A stretch of DNA of 64,000 nt from Trametes villosa. Lineage: Eukaryota; Basidiomycota; Agaricomycetes; Polyporales; Polyporaceae. The position numbers and the translations under genes were made by a program. Under the pieces are notes generated by a model. It saw only the letters and a list, made by a program, of their open reading frames with translations. It was not told the DNA's origin and searched no databases. Of the stretch, positions 1 through 9,958 are shown one piece after another. The stretch spans positions 310,001-374,000 of the forward strand of contig PUDQ02000009.1 in assembly GCA_002964805.2 (NCBI GenBank). Direction: 5' to 3'. Every line of letters begins with the position of its first letter. Position 1 is the first letter of the stretch.

Positions 1-32
1 GGCGCATTTCTGTACTAACACATGTGCTGTAG

Positions 33-311
33 ACACTTGTCAATAGCCGGATCAGAGGGCTGATGGAGCGGTCGGTGGACGCGTACAAGTGGAGAGACCA
101 GGTCCGCGGATATCCGCCCAATTTCGACCGGAATAACCCGCAGGTGCTTCACCGTCCCTCTTCCACTGCTGCTGTTCAGCGCAGTTCGCTGACCCAAGGA
201 CTGCAGGAGGCACACCGGCTGTTTCGGACTTACGCGGGCGCGGTGTACATCGAGCACGGATTCCTGGAGCTGCGAGGGTGGATCGTCGCGCTGGATCCGG
301 TGCCTGCGTGA
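33..311 (+). CDS. RNase III-fold-like protein, 3' part (5' truncated by window edge)
   Basis: Two exons are visible: 33-143 (after an acceptor ending ctgtag) and 207-311 (after ctgcag), joined by a 63-nt GT-AG intron. They encode the C-terminal part of a protein closely matching the complete gene at 1068-1608: LMERSVDAYKWRDQVRGYPP here against VMERAVRAYRWKDHVRGCPP there. The last exon, EAHRLFRTYAGAVYIEHGF, resembles the second RNase III signature (EA..GA.Y.D.G). The 5' exons lie outside the window. The two genes form a head-to-tail paralog pair with the same intron positions. The fold assignment comes from motif recognition only, and the product is probably not an active nuclease, judging by its neighbour. 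Stop at 309-311. Confidence 0.6.
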   Translation, partial: TLVNSRIRGLMERSVDAYKWRDQVRGYPPNFDRNNPQVLHRPSSTAAVQRSSLTQGLQEAHRLFRTYAGAVYIEHGFLELRGWIVALDPVPA

Positions 312-1067
312 TGGAGGCGGGACTGGATACGGCGGCTGCTGTCAGGTGTACGACACACACATGCTATCACGTACGATATGGATGCGAATGGACTTCAGGA
401 CTAGGTTGATGGATGCAGAGAGCGACTTGCCTAAAATAAGGCCGCTGTTGACGGCAGCAGTCACGTCATCAACCGCAGGCTGCGACGCGGGCCTTTTGCC
501 GCGGGACCAGCGCAAGAGTACAGGCAGTCCAGCCATGTTGCAGCGGAAGTACAGCTGTTTTTGCTGAACTTCTGGTATACGGGAAGTGGCACGCTGGATA
601 GTGGCGGTTTACGATAGTCATGATTCCTTGTGTACCATGTCGTAAGCTCTACACGTGTAAACTTTGTTGGGTAACTCACGCATGCGCTTAGCCGTGACCC
701 TTTCAGGATAAGCTCGAAGACCTGCGCGATCAGTGGACGTCGTATGTCGCAGTTCATGTCGCCGGCTACGTGGGCCATGCTGGGACGGCACGACCTCACA
801 AGGAAACATACGCAGCTCCGTCGAAACTGAGAACAACCGACGATCTCTGGTCCCGCAGAACTGAAGCCAGCAGCGCAAGCGAAGAAGCTGCGAAACATAC
901 ATATGACTCTTCTGCAAAATGACGCGTCAGAGAAGAGTCTGCGGGCAGCGGCGACCTGAAGGATATAAACCAGCCTGGCTTACCTTTCGATGTATCGTCA
1001 GCCCGACCACATAGATACCTCCGAGCCTACCAATCACTCACCTTTCCCGCCCCAAACCTCATCTAAG
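312..1067. other. Intergenic, promoter of the downstream RNase III-like gene
   Basis: No coding region could be supported here. A TATA-like GATATAAA lies at 962-969, about 100 nt upstream of the ATG at 1068, which is a plausible core promoter distance for a fungal gene. Nothing else recognisable. Confidence 0.4.
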
Positions 1068-1608
1068 ATGCCCGTTCCTCCTGCTCCCCAGCTTCCCGGC
1101 GAAGCGTACTTGGAGATCTTCATCCACCCGGGCGGCCCCTACCAGAGCAACACCCTCGACCCCGCAAACAAGTTCAGCGACACTCGTCGCCTCGAGCAGC
1201 TCGGGCGCAAGATGGTCGACATGGCGTACTTGCACGTCGTGTACACCAAGTGGCCGAACGTGGCAGGAGCGCAGCTGACGGTGCGTACACCGACGTCGCT
1301 TTCATCAGAGACTCGTAAGTGATTCGAGCTCACGAGGAACCTACAGATGCTGGTTAACACCACCATCAACGGCGTCATGGAGAGAGCGGTCAGGGCTTAC
1401 CGCTGGAAGGACCACGTTCGCGGTTGCCCACCGAACATCGACATCGCGCAGAGCTCAGAGGTTTCCTCATTTTGTCGCGTACATCGAGAAATCTCCTGAC
1501 CACACCCCGTAGGAGGCCCATCGCATTTTCCGAACCTACGCTGGTGCCGTGCACGTCGAACATGGATACGACGTGCTCAGAGACTGGATCGAAGCCCTCG
1601 CAATGTAG
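1068..1608 (+). CDS. RNase III-fold-like protein, complete paralog
   Basis: Three exons (1068-1280, 1347-1460, 1513-1608) give a 140-residue protein. An in-frame ATG at 990 is also possible, but 1068 begins the sequence that looks conserved. Around residues 40-60 the motif RRLEQLGRKMVDMAY matches the RNase III helix normally written RLEFLGD.VL. The acidic residue after LG is replaced by Arg, so the metal site is incomplete. The last exon carries EAHRIFRTYAGAVHVEHGY, matching the second half of the domain. In dikaryal fungi such short RNase III-like proteins are known as uncharacterised families; mitochondrial ribosomal proteins of the same fold are the other possibility. I infer a non-catalytic, perhaps RNA-binding, role. 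It is a tandem duplicate of the gene at 33-311. Confidence 0.65.
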
Positions 1609-2171
1609 GCGACGAATAGCTTCAAAGCTAAATTAGCTGGCTCGCAGAATTCAACCGGAGAAATGAGAGAGCGATATGGATATCGTGTACTACCACCAGT
1701 TGTTAGCAGCGTCATGCATTTCATGTGAACTTGGATAGTAACCAAACCTGAAGGCTGCATGGCGGATGACATGCACCGATCCCTTCAAGTTTGAGGCTTC
1801 CTACATACAACTAGAGTGGTAGTCTTGAGAAGTACTTAGTACGAGACATGCACATGTTGCTGTAGTCGAAGGACCATGAAGGCGGAACGAAAGATTCGGG
1901 TCTGCGCAGAATTCGCCACATGGACGCGCTCCGGGATTCTCGGAGCGCTCGCGAGGTTAGCCGGAAACGTAGCGCGGAGGCGGCAGCGCAGGCTTGCTCC
2001 GGACGGTCGTCCTACCTTCTCCTCTTCCCTCTACGCTACGGGTATACACGCACTATCTCGGGGATCTTCTCGTTTATCTGGTACTTTACTGTGAGGCCGA
2101 CTTGGCTGGTGTCGCCACGAAATCAACCACGCGCGTCGTGGTCACCCTTTCGAGAGACTTGAGGTGCCGCC
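1609..2171. other. Intergenic, upstream of MON2
   Basis: No supported gene. Short open frames here have no coding signature or splice support. The region presumably holds the RNase III-like terminator and the MON2 promoter. Confidence 0.35.
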
Positions 2172-5100
2172 ATGAGTTCTCTAGCGTTTCTGGTTACGGA
2201 GCTCCAGGTACGTTAAACTTTGGTCTTGTCGAGAGAGCGTGTTATAACGGGCGTACTATCAAGTCACTCGCATCGGAGACTCGGAGGAAACATCCGGATG
2301 TTCGCGAGGTATGTTGCCGAATTCAATCAACTCCTCTTTGCACTGTGTTATACACATGGCTCAAGCGTATGTAGGCGGCGGAGAAGTCTCTAGCAATACT
2401 ACGATCCTCCCCTGAACAAGCGACAGCAAACCTTGCTTCCGGTGAGTACTGCTGTCTGCAACCGAGCATACCAGAGCGGCAATACGACGGCGCCGACCTG
2501 CTTGCAATGTCGTACGTTTCTGCAGAGCGCAGCATGCCCACCTCTGCGGACACGCGTGCAAGTGTTCCTGGATTCGGGACTCATTGTATGCTCTTCTCTT
2601 CACCTACCGAACACTAACCATTCTCGGCAGATGGCCCGCAGTCAGACGATCTCTTACGGCCGGTTTTCATGGGATGCGCCACCAAGAACGCGAAAGTGGT
2701 CGCCATCTCGCTCGGTTCCCTGCAGCGCCTTATTGCGCTCAAGGCCGTCCCGCAGTCCGCGGTCCCCCTCATCATCAACACGATGGGCGACTGCATAAAC
2801 CAGGGCGTCGACATTCAGCTGCGCATCCTACAGACACTGCTGTCCCTCATCACCAACTTTCCTGCTGTCCACGGACAGCTTCTGGGTGACGTGGGTCGGA
2901 AACTCTGGCGCTATATGTGTACCGACTGACGCCTGGCACAGGCGTTACTGCTCTGCTTTCGGTTACAGGAGTCGCGCATAGCGGTGGTGTCGTCCACTGC
3001 TGCCGCCACCCTGCGACAGTTGGTGATGTTTGTTGTGGACAAGGTCGTGGACGAAGACCGTCGGGACGAACTCACAAACGTGGATAAGATTGAGGCTACG
3101 CTGCCAAATGGCGCGACAACGAACCTTGGCCCTTCTGCCCACGATGCGTATGCAGTCTTCGAGGACCTATGTCTGCTTGCGAACTCGGAGCATCCCCGCT
3201 TCCTGAAGCTGGAGTCGCTACGCAAAACGTTCTCGCTAGAGTTGATTGAGAGTGTGCTCACCAACTACCACGATCTATTCCGCAAGGTAGGTTTGAACAG
3301 GTCCCCCTCACTCAATAGACAAACTAACCGTTCATTAGCACGCAGAACTCCTACTCTTGCTGCAACACCACCTCTGCCCGCTTGTGCACAAATCGCTGTC
3401 CGACCGACCCAACTTCCCTCTCACCTTGCGCTGCACACGTGTAGTCTTCCTGCTACTGAAGCAGTTCTCACTGGAGCTCAAGACGGAGTCAGAAGTCTTC
3501 CTGATGCTGCTCATCAGGATCATTGGCGCAGAAAGCAGCGATGCGGACCCCTCGGAAAGCGCTCAAGGGCACACAACTCGGCCCCTCTGGATGCGCGTTT
3601 TGGCAATGGAGATCATGCGCGGGTATGTCTGCAACAATCCGAGCCTGTATGCGGTCATATCTCACTGCTGCTCCCCACAGTCTATGTAGCGATGCAGAGC
3701 TCATGCGGAACGTCTGGGACCGCTATGACGCCGAAGAAGGCGGCTCAAAGGTGTTCACATCGCTCATCACCGCCCTCAAGAGGCTCCTCACCGAGCGTCC
3801 GCAGCTGCTTGGTGTAAGCCAGCAGATGTTCGGTGTCGGCGTTTCGACCCATCCGTCTAGCGCAAGTACTGAGAGCGTGTACGGGCTCGATATGGGTGGC
3901 ATGGCTGGCATGGTTGCGAGCGCGGCTAGTGCGACCGTATCTGGAGTTGCCAACATGATGACGACCGAGGCCGGGCTGAGCGTGCAAGGCTCTGCGATGA
4001 AGCTACAGTGGTATGTTCCATCCTGTGGGTCTGTTTGCATGGCTCACGTCCCTCGAGCATCGACCAGCTTGACAAGGCAGACTCACCGCCGATCCCGGAG
4101 TCCTATCTCTACCTGCTGGGTGTACAATGCCTGGTCTCTCTGTGCGAGGGCTTCGCTGCTTTCACAGCACCGCTGTACAACTCCATCATGGTACAGAAAC
4201 CCCGGTCCGCAGGCGAACCCGTCATCCGCGCGCCGCCCGCGCTCGATCTCTCAAAACTACCTCCCGACGAACCGACGACGAAGCAGCTGCGCACCGTGCA
4301 CGACATGGTCGAGAGCGGATGGCCCGCGCTCCTCGCGGCGATCTCCTTCCTGATCTCGACGAACCTGTCCGACGAGCTCTTCGTCGACGTGCTCGCGAGC
4401 TACCAGGCGCTGACGACAGTATCCGGCATGCTCGGCCTCTCCACCCCGCGCGACGCCTTCTTCACGAGCCTCGCGCGCCTCGCCATCCCCGCGCGCGTAG
4501 TCTCGAGCATCGACTCCTACGCGCCCGCCGAGCCCAGCACGCCGCGTACCGCCGCCAGCGCGATCTCGGAGAGCTTTGGCGTCACTCTCCCGGGCATGAG
4601 CACGCAGCCGCCCGGGCTGTCAGAGCGCAACATGGCGTGCCTGAAGGTCCTCGTCACCAGCGCGCTCTTCCTCGCGGGCAGCCTCGGCGAGAGCTGGTTC
4701 GACATCCTCGAGGCGCTGCAGAACGCGGACTACGTGCTCACGATGAAGGGTGCGCGCCCGGCGGCGAACAAGCGGCACACCATCGGGCCTGGGGCGGGGA
4801 GTCTGCCGCCGTCGCGCAGCGTGTCGACGAGCGCGTCGTCTCCGCAGGTCGCGTCCTCTGGGGCGGGCCAGCAGTCGACAACGCCGCAAGCGAGGCATCC
4901 TCTCCTTGCAGAATTGGATCCCGAGAGCCTGCAGCATGCGATCCAGCGGCTGTTTGACGCGTCGAAGAACCTGGACGACGATGCGTTCAGGGATTTCGTG
5001 AAGGCGTTGTGCAAGCTGAGTGCGGCGATGATCGGGATGCAGTCCGAGGGCGCCGAGCTATCCGTTGGGATCAACGAGTCGTCGGAGGAGCTTGCTAGTG

Positions 5101-8100
5101 CAGGCCTCTCCCCGCCTGTGGACTCGGCACATCGTCGACGGGTCAGCGGGATCCATCTTCCACGCACTCTGGTAAGTCGACCTACTCTACGCCAGTGGAA
5201 TGTATTCCTCATATGCGATACAGCGCAGCGGCGATTTCGGTGTAGGGAAGCTGGGAGGCGTCGCCTCACTCAACATCCATCGTCTCATCTACCGTGCACC
5301 GGATGTTGCGTGGGACCCTATCACAGAGCATCTTCTCTCAGTCGTTTGTCACTCGCATGCGCCTCCAACCATCCGAACGCAGGCGGCGCGCGTCCTAGAC
5401 GACATCCTAGTAGTCGTGCCCCGCAACATCTCGACCACAGGCGAATTGCAACCCAAGGTCCAGCGAAGGGTCTTGGACGTCCTCGCGCAACAGGTTATCC
5501 CAGACTCGGCGGTCAGCAACAGCACGACTGTCGAGATCAGGCGGATGGGCCTCGAAACGCTGCATCAAATTCTTCAATCGTCTGGGCACACCCTTGTAGT
5601 CGGATGGGAGACTATCTTCGAGATGCTTGGCAGCGTCTGCAAGCCAGCACCCGCACCCTCCAGGGCGTTGACCCCTACACCCACACTCTCTCCGCAGCAG
5701 GAACTTGGCCGAAATCGCCCTCCGCCGCTCGGCTACCTCAACGAGAAAGGGTACACATCGCTGGTGAAGATCGCCTTCCAGTCACTCACGCTCGTATGCG
5801 ACTCCCTGTCCTCTCTATCCCCCGAGCATCTCCGGCTCTGCATCAGCACGCTTGGTCAGTTCGGGCGGCAGGCCGATACCAACATCGCATTGACCGCGGC
5901 AGAAAGCCTCCTCTGGGGCGTCTCCGACTCAATCCAGGCGAAACGCAGGGAAGAGGACAAGGAGCCCGAGTACAGTGCGCTCTGGATGTCTCTGCTGCTC
6001 GAGGTGCTCGGTCTGTGCACGGACGCACGGCCCGAGGTGCGTGTAGGGGCGATCCAGACGCTCTTCCGCACGCTGCAGCTCTACGGCGCAACCTTGAGCC
6101 TCGACACCTGGGACGAGTGCATCTGGAAGGTCACATTCCCGCTGCTCGACTCTATCACCGCTTCGATGCGGCGGAGTTCGGCTGTCGCGCCCCAGGGCGA
6201 GACGTCGCCGACCACCGCGGTCGCGCCCGACCTGCAATGGGACGAGTCGAAAATCCTCGCGCTGCAGTCGATAGGGTCCGTCTTCCAGGACTTCCTGACG
6301 ACGAAGATCATGCTGCTCGAGTCGTTCACGAAGGCCTGGGAGGTCTTCGTCGGCCATATCAAGGACTCGTGGCTGCACGACAACCGCACTATCACTGCGC
6401 CTGCCCTCCGCTGCCTGGAAAAGGCGATCAAGTCGTGCTCTGCGGCCGAAGAACTCAAAGTCCGCACGGCGGACGCGCTGGAGATAGCATGGCGCGCATG
6501 TGATGAGATGGGCGGCGTCATGCTGGAAGAGGGACCCTCGTCGCCGGCGGGGAAGGCGTCGGTGGCTGGCAACTCAGACGTCAAGCCCTTGACACAGGAA
6601 AGCCTCATGGCCTATGTGGACGTGATTCGATGCACTCGAAGCGTAGGCCGGCAACTGGAAGATCGGGAGTGGTCATTGGAGCGGCTCACGCGGCTGATGA
6701 CGATCCTGAAAGGTTCGTCTGTCTATCGCCATACCCCGCACTTGCGACTCAACTTGCCACCAGGTGTCCTCACCTACCCCAGTTCGCCGGACTTCCGACC
6801 AGATGTGGACGCGCTAAGTCCCGTTCAGGTAAGCTTCTCCACCCCGGCATGGTGCCTGGCATAATGAAATCCCATCGACAGAGCGTTGTAATGGAAGCGG
6901 TCGATAGCATCGAACTATCAGCGCCCGGCGTCGCCTCGCTCGTCCTCCGTGACCTGTCTGAGTACGCGACCCTTCCCTTCCTCGCCGCCTTCGACATCCA
7001 GACTGCGCCGCCGTCCGCTGCTCCATCGACCACGTCGAGAGCGGCCCGGTCCGGTCCCAGCCGCGTGACCTACATCGCGCTGTCGAAGAAGGTCATGCCG
7101 TTGCTCGTCGACCTCTTCCTTCGCTTCAAGGAAGATGCGGCCATTTACGGGGACGGCACTGTCGAGGCTCTATTCGCGGTGAGTACTGTCAGATAGCCTG
7201 TCGGCGCGTGCCTTAACAGTACGTTACTCGGTTAGGCATACTCTATTCCTATCAAGATGAAGTACGAGTGCCCGGCGCCCTCGAAGTTCGGCAAGGATCA
7301 GCCTCTGTGGAAGACCGCGACGACCAGTTTCCTGCGTATAGTAAGGGAATGCGGGCCCTATGTGCGAAAGCTCCAAAGCAGTTCGTGTTCATGAAACCTA
7401 TCAACCAAGCAATCCATCTAACCACTTGGCTGACAGGCATTGCTCCCGAACGTGTTGAAGGAATTTGGCGACAAGTGGTTGACACCTTCCGCGGCGGTAT
7501 TCTTGCGGACTGGTGAGTGTTACCAACAAACACGAGGAGCCCACTCACCTTCTATCCCACCTTAGTTCCGCCGTCGAACAGTTCCCTCTCGACGTCCAGG
7601 AAGAAGAGGAAAACTTCGACCTGTCGCTTGTCGCCTCCCTCGAGATCGATGTGGTTCCGTACCTCGGAGACGCCTCCGTGCCCGACTATATCGTCTCGCA
7701 GCTAGCCCGCGTCCTGCAGCAAGGCAGCCAATTACGGGTCACCGACGACGACCTCCCGCCCTCACCGACGTCTCTTCCTGACGTGCCGTCACCGAGCGGA
7801 AAAGCGGCGGAAACCCGTTTCTCGAAGGATTCTGAAAAGCTCGAGAGGTTCGGTGACGGCTCTATTGGCATGGGGACGACAGCGCCAGGGCGATTCTTGC
7901 CCAGAGAACGATTCTCGTATTGGTGTTTCGACTTACTATTCCTCATTTGCTCCGATACCTCGCAAGGTAAGATGAATACCGCTCAGCGCAGCTAGAGACA
8001 CCGCTGATGAGCGCTTCGAACATGTTGCAGACCAGATACCCTCACGGAGGCGGATCGCAGCTTTATCGATTCCATCCTTGTTGGAGCGCTGTCGTATGAC

Positions 8101-8719
8101 GCTAGTTAGCTATATTGCGGACGAGTCTCTTCGCGGAAGCCTTCCTTTCCCTCGGTCAGTACATTCAAGTTGTCACTGCAACCATCAACAGCGCTGATAC
8201 CCTTGTCTCCTTAGTGCACGAGAGGAAGAGCTGCTATACGTCCTCCGCAAGCTTCTCGCGCTGAAACTTTGGCCGGGAACCCTTTGGGCGGCACTCTCCG
8301 AGTCGCCCTCGACATATTGCGTGGAACAACCCGGTAGGAACCCTTACGCATATTAGAATAGTTCGGATGGCTGATAGGCACATTGCGCTGCAGACATCGA
8401 CCAGTCCTTACCTCCATCGGGCCTCATTGCGGATGCCGTCAAACGCTCGACCAAGGCCCATCTCTTCCATTTCTATCCCATCCTGTGCGAGATCGTCGCC
8501 ATCCCCCGCAAGACGCCGACGGCCTGGGTTATGTCGGCTGCGCCACGGACGTCGGCAGTATCCAACAGCGCGTCCCCTAGCGACGCGCGGAATAGCATGA
8601 GCTTCACGGAGGTAGCGAAAGGAAATGCGGGCGAAGGACATGCGGTGGAAGTAGACGCGAGGGCACTGGTGAAGGAATGTCTGAAGGAGGTAGGACGGGA
8701 GTTGGGAGTCGGTCATTGA
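2172..8719 (+). CDS. MON2: MON2/Ysl2-type endosome-Golgi trafficking scaffold
   Basis: Seventeen exons with consistent phases (2172-2207, 2264-2308, 2375-2441, 2631-2890, 2942-3286, 3339-3622, 3681-4010, 4058-5171, 5224-6712, 6764-6828, 6882-7178, 7236-7380, 7437-7512, 7566-7966, 8031-8154, 8215-8333, 8394-8719) give about 1840 residues, near the family's 1640-1720. MON2 proteins resemble large Arf-GEFs but lack the Sec7 catalytic domain. They act with Dop1 and Neo1 in trans-Golgi/endosome traffic. The DCB region (residues 1-230) contains CATKNAKVVAISLGSLQRLI and SSTAAATLRQLVMFVVDKVV. The HUS-like region follows with CIDQLDKADSPPIPESYLYL (around 455). SGDFGVGKLGGVASLNIHRL (around 830) and LTYPSSPDFRPDVDAL (around 1330) match the C-terminal half. 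The start was chosen because MSSLAFLVTELQ splices in frame to the DCB domain. Exon 13 is read in the frame giving IAPERVEGIWRQVVDTFRGG, the only one consistent with both junctions. Single-copy housekeeping gene. Confidence 0.9.
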
Positions 8720-8849
8720 TAGAGCCGGTTCAATGCACGGGTGCAATGTTCGCTCTGATGTTGTTGTTTCCGTCGGACCTCATGTATCGTACACTGTGAC
8801 TTCATGTACTAATCCTACACCCTAGGGAATTTCTCATCCTCTCTCTCGG

Positions 8850-9440
8850 CTAGTGCGGCGGGCCCGGGATCGAGGGTATGGGCTCCTTCAGGTCCTCCTC
8901 TGTCGCGCCCATCACCGTCAACAGGTCCTGCTTCTTGAACAGCCGTGCCGTCTGTATAGCGGTCGGCGTGCCGATGCGTGGGTTCGCTCCGCCTTCGATG
9001 AGCACGCGCACGACCTCATCGTATCCCTTGAACACGGCGCCGGCGAGCGGCGATTGCCCCTGATCGTTTGTGCGATCCGGGTCCGCGCCCTTCGCGAGGA
9101 GTTCCTTGACGAGGGCCGCATGTCCGTTGTATGCTGCTAGCATGACCAGCGTGTTTCCTGCATCGAGAAGGGCGTATCGCATTCAGCTGGGCGATTGCGA
9201 AGAAGATCCAGTGCGATAACGCCGTACCTTTGTCGTTGGTGAGGTTCGCCGGTAAGCCCGCATTGACAGCTTGTAGCAACAGCTCGGAGTTGTTGTCCCG
9301 CGCTGCGTCGAACATCCGGTGCGCGAAGTCGAGGGTCTCCTGCGGGAGACCACCGCCTGCGCTGCCGTTGGGATCTGCCTGTGATCAGTACGTAGTCAGA
9401 ACATCGCGAGCAAGAACCACGATAAATGAGCATCTACCAT
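8850..9440 (-). CDS. Small ankyrin-repeat protein
   Basis: Three exons on the minus strand: 9440-9438 (the ATG alone), 9378-9228 and 9157-8850, giving 153 residues. Ankyrin units are clear: LMFDAARDNN..LLLQAVNAGLPANL, then NTLVMLAAYNGHAALVKELL with GADPDRTND, then SPLAGAVFKGYDEVVRVLIE with GANPRIG. The architecture and length resemble small fungal ankyrin proteins of unknown function such as yeast YGL242C. The start is odd: the only in-frame ATG near the acceptor is followed at once by a GT-AG intron, so the first coding exon would be 3 nt. The next ATG lies in MFDAARDN, which would cut into the first repeat. A cytosolic protein-interaction role is inferred only from the fold. Convergent with MON2, 130 bp apart. 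Confidence 0.75.
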
Positions 9441-9958
9441 AGTCCGGTCCTACAGAATCGCGGAGATAGATTATACCAGGCCTGATGAAAGGGCGCACGA
9501 AGACGATGCTGTGTTACGATCACCGCTGCGCGAGGATGGAGGTGTAATGTCCGCGCACGCCTGGATGCCGCGAACCAGACGACGAACAAGGAAGCGACAC
9601 AGCTTCTCAGGTATAGCTATCGCCGGCACCACGCCCGAGCCCACAGCACCCGCCCTCTGCAGCCGCCCCCTGACGCCGTCCCAGTGGCCCGCAGCCAATG
9701 GCCGTCGCGGCACCCCGCCGGCGTGGACGCACGAAGCACGGCGCGTGACTCCGCGGCAGCGAACGTAGTTCCCATATCGAGGGCCCGCGTTCCGGCGGGC
9801 CATTCAGCGGCGCGCAAATAGCCCATCACGATTCACCACTGACATACGCATCATCGTCGTCCTTAGCTCCGTATCGTACACACAGCAACGATGGCCACAC
9901 CCCTGCCCCAGATACCCAGATGCAGGGCCCAATACAGTCCGCGCAGCGACGCCGCGCG
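9441..9958. other. Intergenic between SLD3 3' end and ankyrin gene
   Basis: About 520 bp between two minus-strand genes. It should hold the SLD3 3' end signals and the ankyrin promoter. No additional gene supported. Confidence 0.35.

Noticed and set aside
4008..6503. An 831-codon open frame in the MON2 region
   Set aside because: It reads through the intron at 5172-5223 and leaves the conserved frame. The real exons are 4058-5171 and 5224-6712.
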